Notes under the pieces: model-generated
What the model saw: the letters and a program-made list of their open reading frames with translations, nothing else
Told to the model about the DNA's origin: nothing
Databases searched by the model: none
Source: Acanthosepion lycidas
Lineage: Eukaryota; Mollusca; Cephalopoda; Sepiida; Sepiidae
DNA: 64,000 bases
Direction: 5' to 3'
NCBI GenBank assembly: GCA_963932145.1
Contig: OZ010574.1
Coordinates: 62,652,378 to 62,716,377 of the forward strand
Position numbers and translations under genes: made by a program
Shown here: positions 44,381 to 54,786 of the stretch, one piece after another
Numbering within the stretch: the stretch's first letter is position 1
Layout of the letters: each line of letters opens with the position of its first letter

Positions 44381-47300
44381 GCTACAGCGCCAGTCTTCTC
44401 CCCAGTTCACCGCTGAACAAGGCGCTACCCGCAGTGAGCGTGCGGATTAACGGGCGTGAGCGCTTCGCGCTTGTAGACACCGGGTGCACCCGGACCCTTG
44501 TGCGCAAGGCATGTTGTGACACTTGGGATGAGAAAAAGATTCCAATTCTGACTGTTGGCGGGGGCTCGCTAGCCTCTTGTGGAGTGAGCGTCATCCGCGC
44601 AAGCATCGGCGATGGGCCTGCAGTAGCCGTACAAGCCCTGGTCGTGGACGGAGAACTGCTCGGCTATGATCTGCTCCTGGGAATGGACGTCATCAAAAAA
44701 GTGGGTGGCGTCCATGTTGACGAAGAGGGTCGGGCGCGTTTCACTGAAACTGGTCTTGCTCTAAGTGCAGCAATGGAGCTAGAACGGCCTGACTTTCGTG
44801 CGGAATTCGACCAGCGCACAAAGTCCTGGACAGTTTCCTGGAAATGGTCGGACGATCAACCGCCAGAGAAGCTGTACAACAGTGTGCCAGAGTATAAAAT
44901 TCCCCCGCTAGCTCGTGCGGAATACGACAAAGAGTTGCGAGCCTGGATTAATAACGGGTGGTTGGTTCCTTATCCAGAGAAGGAATTGGGGCCCCCGAAG
45001 GGCCTGATCCCGCTAATGGCGGTTCTCCAGCACAACAAACAAAAGGTGAGGCCGGTGCTCGACTATCGGGAACTGAACGAGCACGTGGACCCTTTTACAG
45101 CCCGCGCGGACGTGTGTACCGAGAAGCTAAGGGAATGGCGACAGGCAGGATCAAATGTGTCTGTGCTGGATCTTCGCAAAGCATACCTTCAAGTGCGTGT
45201 GCACCAATCATTGTGGCCCTATCAAACTGTGCTTATCAAGGGGCAAAGGTATTGCCTAACCCGCATGGGGTTTGGACTCAATGTGGCGCCATCAATTATG
45301 CAGATGATTGTTGACGCCATTCTGACGAAGGATGAGCGTATACGGCGGGCAACATCTGCATATATTGATGACGTGTACGTGAACGAGGGAGTCATATCTG
45401 CGGCGCGCGTGAAGGAGCATCTCTACAACTTTGGCCTCCTCAGCAAGGAACCGGAGAGGCTGCAGGATGGTGCACGAGTGCTTGGTTTGCAGGTCTGGGG
45501 AGAGGATGACGTTCTGTATTGGAAACGGGGAAACGAGGTCCCAGACATGCCCACCGTTGTCACGCGGCGAAGCATATTTTCCTTGTGCGGCAAGTTAGTT
45601 GGGCACCTTCCTGTAGGTGGCTGGCTGCGTGTTGCAGTGGCGTTCATCAAGCGGAGAGCATCTGATGTCACCACTGGATGGGATGACGAAGTTCACGACG
45701 CCCCTCTCCTCACCATGATGAGGGAGGTCCTCGCTAGAGTACGCAAGGAAGACCCAGCGCGGGGCAGATGGTGCGTCGACAGCCAAGACCTCAGTGTGTG
45801 GGTTGACGCAAGCTCTCTTGCAACTGGTGTATCGATAGTTCACGATGGAGCCGTGGTGGAAGATGCTTGCTCGTTACGTCCAGAAAAGGACTCCCAGCAC
45901 ATAAACCTAGCAGAGCTCGATGCTGTCATCAAGGGGATCAACTTGGCGATCCTCTGGAAGTCGACCACCCTGCGTCTGTTCACGGATTCCGCTTGCGTCT
46001 ATAAGTGGATCTCGGATACCCTTACCGGGAGGGCCAGGGTGCGGACTAAAGCCGCCAGCGAGATGCTTATCCGACGACGGCTCGACACGATCGTGAAGCT
46101 GGTGCAAGAGTACGCACTGACAATGGAGGTGTCCCTGGTCAAATCTAGCCTCAACAAGGCAGATTGTTTAACGAGGGTGCCCCAAAGGTGGCTTGACGCC
46201 ACTAAGAAAGCTATTGAGCCCGTGCAACCCACCTGCGCTGCGTCCATGAGTCCCGTTCGATCTAATCGGATCAAAGAAGTCCACCAACAAAGCGGGCACC
46301 CCGGAGTCAAGCGGACCCTGTATTTCGCCAAGTTGGTTGACCCAGGAGTACAAAAGACAGACGTCAGAAGAGTGGTCAGAAACTGCGTGGCGTGCCAGTC
46401 TATAGACCCAGCACCCGTTCGCTGGAAGAAAGGGCAGCTGAGCGTGAGGAACCACTGGAGCCGGCTGGCGATAGATGTTACTCACCACAACGGCGAGGAT
46501 TTCCTGACGCTCATTGATTGCGGTCCATCCAGGTTTGCGATATGGCGGCTGCTGCGTCGGCAGGATTCAGCCACCATCATCCGTCAGTTAAATGGTATCT
46601 TCCTTGAACGTGGACCCCCAACGGAGATATTAACCGACAATGGCACCGCATTCAACAGTGAGCAGTTCAGGAGGTTTGCGGATGCCTGGGGAGTGCACCT
46701 ACGGTTCCGGTGCGCCCACGTACCGAGTGGAAATGGGATCATCGAGCGGAACCACAGGACCGTCAAGACCATCGCAGCCAGGACGGGCTGCGCGGTGTCT
46801 GAGGCGGTCTACTTGTACAACGTGACCCCGAAGGATGATGTCTCACCCTCTACGACTCCAGCCGACACATTGCATAGGTACCACGTCAGAGTGAAGGGCA
46901 TAGAGACCAACCCGCTGACGGAACTGAAAGTAACCGGAGAGAGGCTGAAGAAAGGCGATGTCGTCTGGGTTAAAAACCCGCACAGCAAGTGCACGACGAA
47001 ATACGGAACCGGACGCGTCACTGAGGTGATCAGCCCACAGGCGGTGCGGGTCGACGGTGTGCCCCGTCACGTTAAGGACCTGCGGCCGGCGACGCAGTTG
47101 CAACCATCGCTGGACGACGGGAGCGAATCGGAATCTGAGACCAGTGAGGCATCGCTCTGGTTCATGCCAGCTCCATCAGGCAGTGACTCAGATATCAGCA
47201 GCCTTCCAAGGGACGCGGTGTTTTTCGACCCTCAGACCGCGGACATGAGCGCAAGCGGCGATGAGGCTCGCAGCGTCCCTCTTCGAAGAAGCACCCGGCG

Positions 47301-47454
47301 AAAGCGATCGCCGCCTCCCTGTCCCCTCTGTGATCATGAGATCAGGGGGGAGTGTGGGGAAAAAAGGAATGGCTTACCTCCCAAACGCCCTCGCGTCTGT
47401 CTGGCCTGTGGGTTACGAAAGGAAAGGATCCAAGATGGCGTCCGTGACTTTTAA
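44314..47454 (+). CDS. pol: LTR retrotransposon pol: protease, RT, RNase H, integrase
   Basis: One uninterrupted 1046-codon frame. Protease: LVDTGCTRT with the catalytic Asp at residue 55 and a LLGMD flap-side motif at 121-125. Reverse transcriptase: VLDLRKAYLQV (Asp 286) and YIDD at 350-353. RNase H: Asp 498, Glu 534, Asp 558. Integrase: H657, H662, C691, C694 zinc-binding set, then catalytic D721, D775 and E811 (D,D-35-E). After this comes a VWVKNP/GTGRVTEV region like the GPY/F module, then an acidic tail. Domain order PR-RT-RH-IN suits Ty3/gypsy; a BEL-type relationship is not excluded. YIDD rather than YADD/YMDD is uncommon. The first Met at 44314 is within the gag overlap; expression probably uses frameshifting. 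The last 33 or so codons lie past the polypurine tract, inside the LTR. No env gene. Confidence 0.9.
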   Translation: MLQVQQAGPRSKKLSGKRARGVSYSASLLPSSPLNKALPAVSVRINGRERFALVDTGCTRTLVRKACCDTWDEKKIPILTVGGGSLASCGVSVIRASIGDGPAVAVQALVVDGELLGYDLLLGMDVIKKVGGVHVDEEGRARFTETGLALSAAMELERPDFRAEFDQRTKSWTVSWKWSDDQPPEKLYNSVPEYKIPPLARAEYDKELRAWINNGWLVPYPEKELGPPKGLIPLMAVLQHNKQKVRPVLDYRELNEHVDPFTARADVCTEKLREWRQAGSNVSVLDLRKAYLQVRVHQSLWPYQTVLIKGQRYCLTRMGFGLNVAPSIMQMIVDAILTKDERIRRATSAYIDDVYVNEGVISAARVKEHLYNFGLLSKEPERLQDGARVLGLQVWGEDDVLYWKRGNEVPDMPTVVTRRSIFSLCGKLVGHLPVGGWLRVAVAFIKRRASDVTTGWDDEVHDAPLLTMMREVLARVRKEDPARGRWCVDSQDLSVWVDASSLATGVSIVHDGAVVEDACSLRPEKDSQHINLAELDAVIKGINLAILWKSTTLRLFTDSACVYKWISDTLTGRARVRTKAASEMLIRRRLDTIVKLVQEYALTMEVSLVKSSLNKADCLTRVPQRWLDATKKAIEPVQPTCAASMSPVRSNRIKEVHQQSGHPGVKRTLYFAKLVDPGVQKTDVRRVVRNCVACQSIDPAPVRWKKGQLSVRNHWSRLAIDVTHHNGEDFLTLIDCGPSRFAIWRLLRRQDSATIIRQLNGIFLERGPPTEILTDNGTAFNSEQFRRFADAWGVHLRFRCAHVPSGNGIIERNHRTVKTIAARTGCAVSEAVYLYNVTPKDDVSPSTTPADTLHRYHVRVKGIETNPLTELKVTGERLKKGDVVWVKNPHSKCTTKYGTGRVTEVISPQAVRVDGVPRHVKDLRPATQLQPSLDDGSESESETSEASLWFMPAPSGSDSDISSLPRDAVFFDPQTADMSASGDEARSVPLRRSTRRKRSPPPCPLCDHEIRGECGEKRNGLPPKRPRVCLACGLRKERIQDGVRDF
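44359..44365 (+). promoter_or_regulatory. Candidate -1 ribosomal frameshift heptamer
   Basis: G GGA AAC, spaced exactly in the gag reading frame as X XXY YYZ, 12 bases before the gag stop. A -1 slip here enters the pol frame, which is already open at this point. The heptamer fits the canonical rule; a downstream pseudoknot or stem was not verified. Confidence 0.65.
47344..47352 (+). promoter_or_regulatory. Polypurine tract of the LTR retrotransposon
   Basis: agggggggag-type purine run ending just before TGTGGGG, the usual plus-strand priming site at the border of a 3' LTR. It lies inside the pol reading frame. Confidence 0.6.
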
Positions 47455-47665
47455 TATTTACGGTCTCGTGCGGTCACGCAAAGTCGCGTTACACGCATGG
47501 TAATGAGGTGTTTCTGGACTCCATAAAAACAGGAAAAAAAATGAACAGGACACCATTTTTTTCACCAGTGTTCGGTGTAGATGGCTTTGCGTTGCAGCGT
47601 GTGAGACATTTTCCGACGGAAAGAGTTGCGTCCCTTTCACCCTTGAATTTGACACCCTTGCTACA
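47353..47665 (+). repeat. Probable 3' LTR
   Basis: Starts TGTGGGG straight after the purine tract and could end CTACA at 47661-47665, giving about 313 bp. No partner 5' LTR exists in the window, so the right border is a guess. It includes the pol stop codon (47452-47454) and a GC-rich start followed by A-rich sequence. Confidence 0.45.
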
Positions 47666-47819
47666 GAAGCTTAATTCACATAAATAAGAAGTAAGAAATT
47701 GCAATAAAACTGATAAAGCCTTTTTAGCTAATGTGGGATAAAAAGTTTAATACTTATTCATTTACTCAAATACTAATGCTGTACCATTATTACTTTTGCA
47801 CATGCATATATACGTATGC

Positions 47820-47905
47820 CGTGACAGTATTTTGTGGCACACTTCAAAGGAAAACTAGTGTGCCATAGCACAGTGGTTGAGAATCACTGTGTTACACTGA
47901 CCCAT
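47820..47905. repeat. hAT-like terminal fragment
   Basis: cagtggttgagaatcactg is a short palindrome of the CAGTGGTTCTCAA-type hAT terminus, preceded by ttttgtggcacacttcaaag and agtgtgccatag. Suggestive of a hAT element end; no transposase or 8-bp duplication was seen. Confidence 0.3.
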
Positions 47906-48630
47906 GATATATTTACAGGGGATTTGAATTCAGAGTTAAAATTATTCTGCCAAAGCTAGAGAGCGCTCAGACTGCTATATATATTCTTCTTCCTTTAGGG
48001 ACAATGTCCCTTCAAGATTATAAGCAATCATGGCTCTCCACCTCTTGTCTCTTTTTGCTCTAATCAAAGTTTGACTCTTTACCACTCCACTTTGAATTTG
48101 TTCTGCCATCTATTCTGACAAATTCATTAAGGTGATTGCTGTTGCCCTATGTCTTTTTGAACGTAGATGATCATGGTTTTCCAAAATTTCCTGTCTCTTT
48201 ATTTGACTCTTTATTATTCTACTTTGAACTCACTCTGCCATCCATTCACACAAATTCATTAGGTAGTTTTTAAGTTTAAGTGGATTTTTAATGGCATATC
48301 AACTCTTTCGAGTCATTTTATGCCAAAACTGATTTATTTTGGTTTATATTTAGGGAAAATGGACAATCTTTGTTTTTTTCATATATTCTTAAATATAATC
48401 CAATTAATTTCAGTTATAATTCTATTTATTCTAATATTTTCATATAGTTCTTTTAGGCTGTTAGCCTTGAAGAAATTGTACCTTTTTGAATGGAGATCAA
48501 TTCATTCAGTTAGAAAACGTTTTACTGTATATTGAGTTTGTCATGTAGGACACCATGGTGGTTCATATTGTTTCAGTAAGAATGAATCAATAATTTTAGT
48601 GTGACCTTTTTGTGATATAAATAAATAATT
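47906..48630. other. Unassigned sequence with a degenerate direct repeat
   Basis: Segments at about 48042-48135 and 48190-48265 share tttgactctttaccactcca / tttgactctttattattcta and ctgccatc(t/c)attc(t/a)(g/c)ac. Otherwise nothing recognised. Confidence 0.35.
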
Positions 48631-49060
48631 GTTGCCACTTTTGTGACGTCAACAAATACTTGTCATTTTTGTAATGCTCATCGTAGTAGAAACTTTGTAA
48701 TCACAGATACAACTATAGTAACGCCGTTGAATAATACCAGTACCAGATGCCTTCAAATAACACTTGCACTAATAGTACTTGCTTGATAATACTCATTTGA
48801 AAAGTAACCACTGAATAGTGATCCAAATAGTAATCTGCATAGCGATCAGTACAGAGAAATATAGAAATGGTATAGAGTAGGGAATAGCGATCTGCATCGT
48901 AATAGAGTATAGAATAGAAATGGTGATCAATTAGATGCCATGCTAATTCTCATAAATACATTTTCTTCATGATCATGTTGTCTACTTATTAGAAATGGAA
49001 TCACCTGTGTTTGCTCACCAGTGATCTGTGTTCAAACTCCAGTGACGGCAGTGATACTTT
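48631..49060 (+). repeat. Dispersed repeat, uninterrupted copy
   Basis: Continuous counterpart of 20955-22260, without the Helitron. Shared words in order include gtagtagaaactttgtaatc, actatagtaac, aataacacttgcactaat, gatctgcat, gatcaattagatgcca and cctgtgtttgctca, then gtgttcaaactccagtga. Confidence 0.7.
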
Positions 49061-49445
49061 ATTTATATATAACAGACCTATTCATAGTCATATTATAGTA
49101 ATCACTTTCCTTTGAGATTTTCCATAATGGCAGGTTTTTTTTCTGGGGGTTGGTAAGATTGTACTTAGTTTATTCTACATTTTTCTGCTTTTCTGATTTT
49201 TCCATTGATTTTGCATGTGTTTCTTCATTAATGGTGTTAGGTCAGACCTCATTAGGTAGTTTACACACTGTTTCCCTCTGGACTGCCTTCTTTCAATATA
49301 TCCTGTGTTAAATTTATAATGTATATCTAGGCAGAAAGAATTCATTTAAACAAGTTGTATTAAATTCAACAGACAAGGTTAAGTCTGTTTAATTTCTTAT
49401 TATAGTTTTCCACTTTTCAAATGAGTTGTCGCACTAAACTTGTAT
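49061..49445. other. Unassigned AT-rich sequence
   Basis: No gene or repeat recognised. Confidence 0.35.
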
Positions 49446-49607
49446 CATTTCAAACTATTGTTCTCATATTGTTTGATATAGATGTTATTATAGATACAAT
49501 GTTTCAACCAAGTACCCTTTGATCATCATCAGGTGTTCATTGATTATCTGAATCCCTATAAATGACATCTACATCAAACAAGATGAGAACAATAGCTCAA
49601 AATAATG
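49446..49607. repeat. Inverted repeat, about 45-bp arms
   Basis: Left arm attgttctcatattgtttga with tatagatgttatt (49446-49489) pairs with right arm aatgacatctacatcaaaca and agatgagaacaat (49561-49607), enclosing about 70 bp with tttgatcatcatcaggtg. The enclosed word resembles Penelope-type 3' ends, but the identity is open. Confidence 0.65.
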
Positions 49608-49764
49608 CAAGTATATGCACAATTACTCATCTCTGAAATGAAATATTAAGTTGTTGCTTATCTGAATCAAAACTGTGAATAAAATGCTCAAAGTTTATTG
49701 GCAAAGACAATGTTACATATGAATTCTTAGGTCCTCCTGATTACCAACAAGCTTTAGTCAACTC

Positions 49765-49885
49765 ACTTTATCTGAACTCCACAGAGAATCTATGGGTTTT
49801 GTCAAGAGGAAGATGAGAGACAACATACAGAACAATACAGACAAGCTGAAGGCCACTGTCCTAACAACATGGGTTTCATCTCCAA
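49765..49885 (+). pseudogene. Tc1-like transposase C-terminal fragment
   Basis: In one frame LYLNSTENLW, and after a frameshift GFVKRKMRDNIQNNTDKLKA and TVLTTW. The LNPIENLWG-V-KRK-M block holds the third catalytic acidic residue in Tc1-family transposases. No TIRs were located nearby, so this is a short relic. Confidence 0.55.
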
Positions 49886-50554
49886 TATTAATAATCAAAA
49901 AACAATATTAAATTCTTACATTGATCACACAAGTACAACTCTATCTTATGGATTAACTTGTCACTCACTGTAACTGAGTGTAAGCATACATCACAAGCAA
50001 TCAACAAATATTAGTAAATAATACCAAAATGCTATACAGCACTCCATGTAAATAAATACTTGCAGCTATTATTATACAAAAGAAACAACAGGCATTAAAT
50101 AAAATATCTTTCAGCACAGGAGACAGTATTTCTAATTGAAATAATTTTCAATAATTATAATACATATAAAATACTTCAAATCTAGTTAGTCATTTTTGGT
50201 GTTGTCAAACTCTGGGAAACCATTGTACTTGTCATTTATACATATATTTTTCAACTGAAATGCAATGTTCCCAAAAATGCGTGAATGTATCAAGAAACAC
50301 CTGCCTACAATACTGACAGCATTTAGTTGTTGATAAGAACAGTACTGGTAAAAGTACTCAAAGAACAAAAACAAGAACTTTGGACAGTTTATCAATAATT
50401 TTGGTCCAGGTGTGCAATAATTTACAATTGAGTTTCCTGTTCTTTTCAAATACCTGATGATTATGCAACCACCAACAAATAAACAGCATGTACACATGTA
50501 AATTTAAGTCACAGGAAAGAAGTAAATTTAAATATCGCTTTTATATATATTTTT

Positions 50555-50592
<38 letters not shown>

Positions 50593-51160
50593 TCCCCCCA
50601 CTCATTGGCACTCATATATTATTAAAACCACCAGCTTTAAATTGTGATAGTTCAAATCTCGCATATTTGCTTTTCTGCCACAAGTGCCATATATGTGGGA
50701 GAAGTGGGAACAGAATTCCAATTTAACAATCACAAGAAAACCATCAGGAATAATAACAAGAATTTCCCAATCACAAATCACTTCAATTTACCAGATGCAG
50801 ATGACATCAGATGCATTCTTTTGAAATATTCGTTCAACAGCTGAGAGGTGAGATGTAGATCACAGTTGAAATTTATTTTCAAAATACTGAGGGATTAAAC
50901 AGAGATTTGGGTTTACTCAGAGAGTATAACTTCCACAGGGAGACCTCTAACCAACAACATTCCTTGAAAGAATAAGTTCCACCTCTTTGTTTGTTCCTCA
51001 CATTGTTGAAACATAGGTGTGTTCAAAAATTTCGACTTTAAAATCCATCTCTTAATGCTTTGTTTCTGTCAATAAGACTATATGAAGTAAATATCAGTTC
51101 TATTGACAACATTGGTATCATTCTGTAGGCTTTTTATCCTTCAAATTTCATTATTTATAC
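49886..51160. other. Unassigned AT-rich sequence with (TA)n at 50566-50590
   Basis: Several small open frames (for example minus strand 50186-50497 and plus strand 50644-50844) show no family features and are not called as genes. Confidence 0.35.
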
Positions 51161-51180
51161 TACATATGTGTGTGTGTGTG

Positions 51181-51720
51181 TATATATATGGTCTGAATCC
51201 CCTTCTGTTTGCCTCATGGTTCTTGATAAGATCCAGAGGCGGATATTCAATATAATTGGCCCTAATCTGGCATTTCGTCTACAGTCGCTCCCTCACAGAT
51301 GCACCGTCACCTCTCTCTGTCTGTTTTACAAATACTTTCATGGCAATTGCTCCGAGGAGCTGCATTCGCTGGTTCCCAGACTTCATGAATTCAAGCGCCC
51401 TATGAGACTGGCATCCTGCTCTCACCCTTTCACTGTTGAAACTGTTAAATGTAGCCATCTCTTCTACTCCAATAGCTTCATATCTCTCACCTGTGGAACT
51501 CCCTTCCCTATTCCTGTTTCCCTGAGAGCTATAATCTCCAACTATTCAAATGTAATGTCAATCGATATCCCAGTTGCCTTGATCTATCCACTGTCCTTCT
51601 CCTCATCCTTTCCTCTATCACTCCTATCTGATCTTGCTCCAAATCTTCTGTAACTCCTTGTGTCCTAGTGGCTTCCTGCCTTGCTTGGGGTGAAACGCTT
51701 AAATAAAATATATATATAGC
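51181..51720 (+). pseudogene. LINE ORF2 C-terminus and 3' end, plus strand
   Basis: An open frame after (TG)n/(TA)n encodes VLDKIQRRIFNIIGPNLAFR, LQSLPHRCTVTSLCLFYKYF and LVPRLHEFKRPMRLASCSHP, the C-terminal domain of the Jockey/I-like family. It ends with the family signature ctccttgtgtcctagtggct, gccttgcttggggtgaaacg and an aaataaaa tail at about 51705. Only a frameshift near the end; among the younger copies. Confidence 0.75.
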
Positions 51721-51995
51721 TTTCCCTGACGCTCCGTTTAGGTGAAACCTGGGTAGGTTTGTCTGGCTCACTAGGTTTGACTAGGTCTGCTCTACAGTTG
51801 TATTGAGCTCTTTTAGTTAGTTGTTTACTCGTGTTGGGGTTTTTTCTTTGGGCTTCAAACTTGTATCTGTGTGATTTTTTTCGACAGACTTTCATGTTTC
51901 TAGCTCTTTCTTTTTTTAAAACCTTTTTTCCTTCGAGATTGATTTGATTATTGGCAAATCAAAAATTCAAAGGTTTTTCGAAATGAGTATAGTAA
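51721..51995. other. Unassigned sequence
   Basis: Mixed composition with gacgctccgtttaggtgaaa near the start; not recognised. Confidence 0.35.
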
Positions 51996-53281
51996 TTAGG
52001 TTGGTGCAAAAATAATGTCGTTTTTTGACGTTCAACTTCAAAAGATCATAACTCCTTTCATAATAAACTTTATTAATCGAAATAAGAACCATTAGAATTA
52101 ACACATTTTTGCCAACGAGAAACAAGTTTATTTATCCCATTAGCATAGAAATCCGGAGTTCTGGAAGCGATGAAGTCATTGAAGGCCGATTCGACATCAT
52201 CTCGGCTTTTGAAGCATTTTTCGCGCAGGAAGTTGTCAAGATGCTTGAAAAAGTGATAATCGGTGGGCGAGAGGTCCGGTGAATATGACAGATGAGGCAG
52301 AGTCTCGTAGCCCAATTTGTTCAGCTTCTGCAGGGTCAGTTGAAGAATATGCGGGCGAGAGTTGTCATGGAGGAGAATTGGTCCCTTCATATTGACCAAT
52401 CTCGGGCACATACGTTGGTGCTTCTGGTGCATTTCGTCAATTTGTCGGCAGTACTTCTCCGCCGTAATCGTTTCGCCCGGATTTAAGAAGCTGTGATGGA
52501 TGAGACCGGCCACAGACCACCAAACAGTCACCATAACCTTTTTTTGCTGCAATTTCGGCTTCGGGAAGTGTTGTGGAGCTTCTCCGGCATCCAACCACTG
52601 TGCCGAATGTTGCCGGTTGTCGTAGAGGATCCACTTCTCATCACACGTCACAATCAGCTCGAGAAATGGGTCGTTTTTGTTGTGCAGAAGGAGCGTAGAA
52701 GACACCTCAAAATGACAATTTTTTTGATTATCGTTCAGTTCATGCGGCAGCCATTTATCCAACTTTTTTGACTTCCCTATTTGCTTTAAATGGTGAACGA
52801 CTGTTGAGTGGTCGACTTCGAGTTCAACAGCAACTTCTCGTGTAGTTTTGCGAGGATCGGCTTCAATTAAGGCTTTCAAATGTTCGTTATCAACCGCAGT
52901 CAGCCAGCCGCGACCGTCTTCATCTTCGAGGCTCTCGTCACCATTGCGAAATTTCTTGAACCATCATTGTGCCACACGTTCGTTAGTGGTTCCTGGGCTA
53001 AATGCATCATTGATATCACGAGCTGTCTTGGCAGCTTTTCGGCCTAGTTTGAACTGGAACAAGAAAATCGTGCGGATTTGAATTTTGTCCATGCTGTTGA
53101 AAAGCCTGCAAAAAAATAAATGAAGAGAATGAGAACGGTAACGAATAACATGATTTGATAGAGCAAAAAACGCGCTTCAAAATGATATATAACATGGCTA
53201 TATTTATCAATGAATTAATTCAGAAATCATATATAAAAGTAACATATGTGAGAAAACGACATTATTTTTGCACCAACCTAA
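51996..53281 (-). mobile_element. Nearly full-length mariner transposon, 1286 bp
   Basis: Termini ttaggttggtgcaaaaataa (left) and its complement (right, to 53279-53281), flanked by TA on the right (53282-53283); the left flank reads AA, perhaps a mutated TA. Length and termini are those of the mariner group containing human Hsmar1 (known to be about 1.3 kb). It carries a transposase gene on the minus strand with one nonsense codon. Two MITEs with the same ends lie in the window. Confidence 0.92.
52073..53092 (-). pseudogene. Mariner transposase, one in-frame nonsense codon
   Basis: From ATG at 53090-53092 the frame runs 339 codons to a stop at 52073, broken only by TGA at codon 43 (52964-52966), next to a tryptophan codon; a TGG-to-TGA change is an easy explanation. 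The rest is open. The second helix-turn-helix region carries TTREVAVELEVDHSTVVHHL (about residues 83-102). WLPHEL linker at 114-119. Catalytic residues: D151 in TCDEKW, D243 in LLHDNSRPH and D278 in YSPDLSPTDYHFF, spaced as DD34D, the mariner signature. Length is like functional mariner proteins. An internal ATG at codon 72 gives a shorter open frame lacking the first DNA-binding motif. Confidence 0.92.
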
Positions 53282-53283
53282 TA

Positions 53284-53357
<74 letters not shown>
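53284..53357. repeat. (TA)n-(GATA)n microsatellite
   Basis: ta repeats about 53287-53329 pass into gata repeats to 53357, where a MITE is inserted; gata repeats resume at 53460-53482. Confidence 0.95.
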
Positions 53358-53459
53358 TTAGGTTGGTGCAAAAATAATGACGTAATAATGTCGTTTTTTC
53401 ACGTTAAAAAATACGTCAAAAAACGACATTATTACGTCATTATTTTTGCACCAACCTAA
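53358..53459. mobile_element. Palindromic mariner-derived MITE, 102 bp, copy 2
   Basis: Same termini and arms as 38972-39072, with one arm mismatch (g to c near 53400). TA on both sides (53356-53357 and 53460-53461), formed in a gata microsatellite, so the insertion interrupts the array. It lies only 76 bp from the full mariner. Confidence 0.93.
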
Positions 53460-53482
53460 TAGATAGATAGATAGATAGATAG

Positions 53483-54720
53483 TATAAATTTCTTTCAGCT
53501 GTATGTTTAACCATTATCAATGAGGAATTTTATTTTTAATTTTAACTGAATGCATGGATTGTTTTATGTACATGTCTAGAGTTTCAAATTGAAAATGTTG
53601 CATGGAAAATGATATAAACTCAAATAACAGGGATTGTGTAGAAGATGTTGAAAATGAAATTGAATTTCGTTCAAAGGTCTTTCATGATCTAGCAGAATTC
53701 AGAGTGAGTTTTGACAATGTTAGAGCAACTAACACCACTCTTGCAGTTCTTGAACATACAAAATATTTGGACAATTTCTATTTATGTTCAGGAAAGAAAA
53801 AAATTATAAGAACACAATAAAAATTAAATAAAAAACTTGACCACAATACCTTCTCAGTTGTCTTTAATGAAACCACAAAAAAAATGTATACACCCTTCCG
53901 GAAAGGAGAAGCTTGTCTTTCACAGTTTTATCAAATTGCAATAACATTGTTCACTGTAGTATGACATTTTCTTGACAGATAGCATTACCCTCATGGCTGT
54001 AGCATCAAAAAATCCGAAAGGATGCTGTGTATCACAGTGCTGATAAAAAAGAATGTGGCCCTTAGTGAAGAATTTAAAAATGCATGTGCTACAATCCCAC
54101 TGGACACTTTGGCCAACTTTGCCCAAGCAGAAGTTTGCTATATGTCTGGAAAACAAGCAGAAGTTTGATGTCTGGAAGCAAAAAGCCACCATTTTCAGCA
54201 TATCTTGTGATTATTGAGTCCAAACGTAACTTGTATTCATCTTGTGATGTCTGAATAAAATAAGCATAAAAATATCTGTACATTGTAATTCTCAGACTGG
54301 TCCATTTTCCCAAATCTGGACAAAAAAACAAAATTTTCTTTAAAGGGCTTCTTGGTAAAAGAGAATTTTTCAGCTTCCACTAAGTGTGAACATAAACTAA
54401 ATCATGAGATATTAGCAACTATATATGTGTGTGATAACGTACATATACAGATGAGCAAGATATATTTATTTAATTTCAGTTGTAAATGAAACAGTGCTCA
54501 CTGTAGTTAAACAGAGTTCATTTACCATTTGTGCCTGATGAATTGGTTGCACTACAAACATATGCATATGTGTATTTATTTATTTATATATGTATGTAGA
54601 CGAGATGAACAAGTGTTGCATTCCTAGTGTCAAGCCACGCTTTAATCAGAGAGAACATCAGAAACATTTTATCTAGGCTAAAGAAAAAATAACTAACCAT
54701 TGATCAGTGGTATCTATCTC
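53483..54720. other. Unassigned sequence; one small open frame
   Basis: 53602-53820 is a 72-codon plus-strand frame (ENEIEFRSKVFHDLAEFRVS) of normal composition, without recognised family or splice context; treated as unproven. The remainder is AT-rich. Words cagaagtttg(c/a)t at 54127 and 54160 form a short direct repeat. Confidence 0.3.
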
Positions 54721-54722
54721 TC

Positions 54723-54725
<3 letters not shown>

Positions 54726-54783
<58 letters not shown>
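54726..54783. repeat. (TA)n microsatellite
   Basis: About 58 bp of ta, interrupted at its right side by the GC-rich insertion below. Confidence 0.95.

Positions 54784-54786
<3 letters not shown>

Noticed and set aside
44100..47103. Many minus-strand frames opposite the retrotransposon pol
   Set aside because: GC-rich antisense shadows of a clearly coding plus strand.
53602..53820. 72-codon plus-strand frame
   Set aside because: Length is within chance expectation for this composition and there is no splice or homology support.
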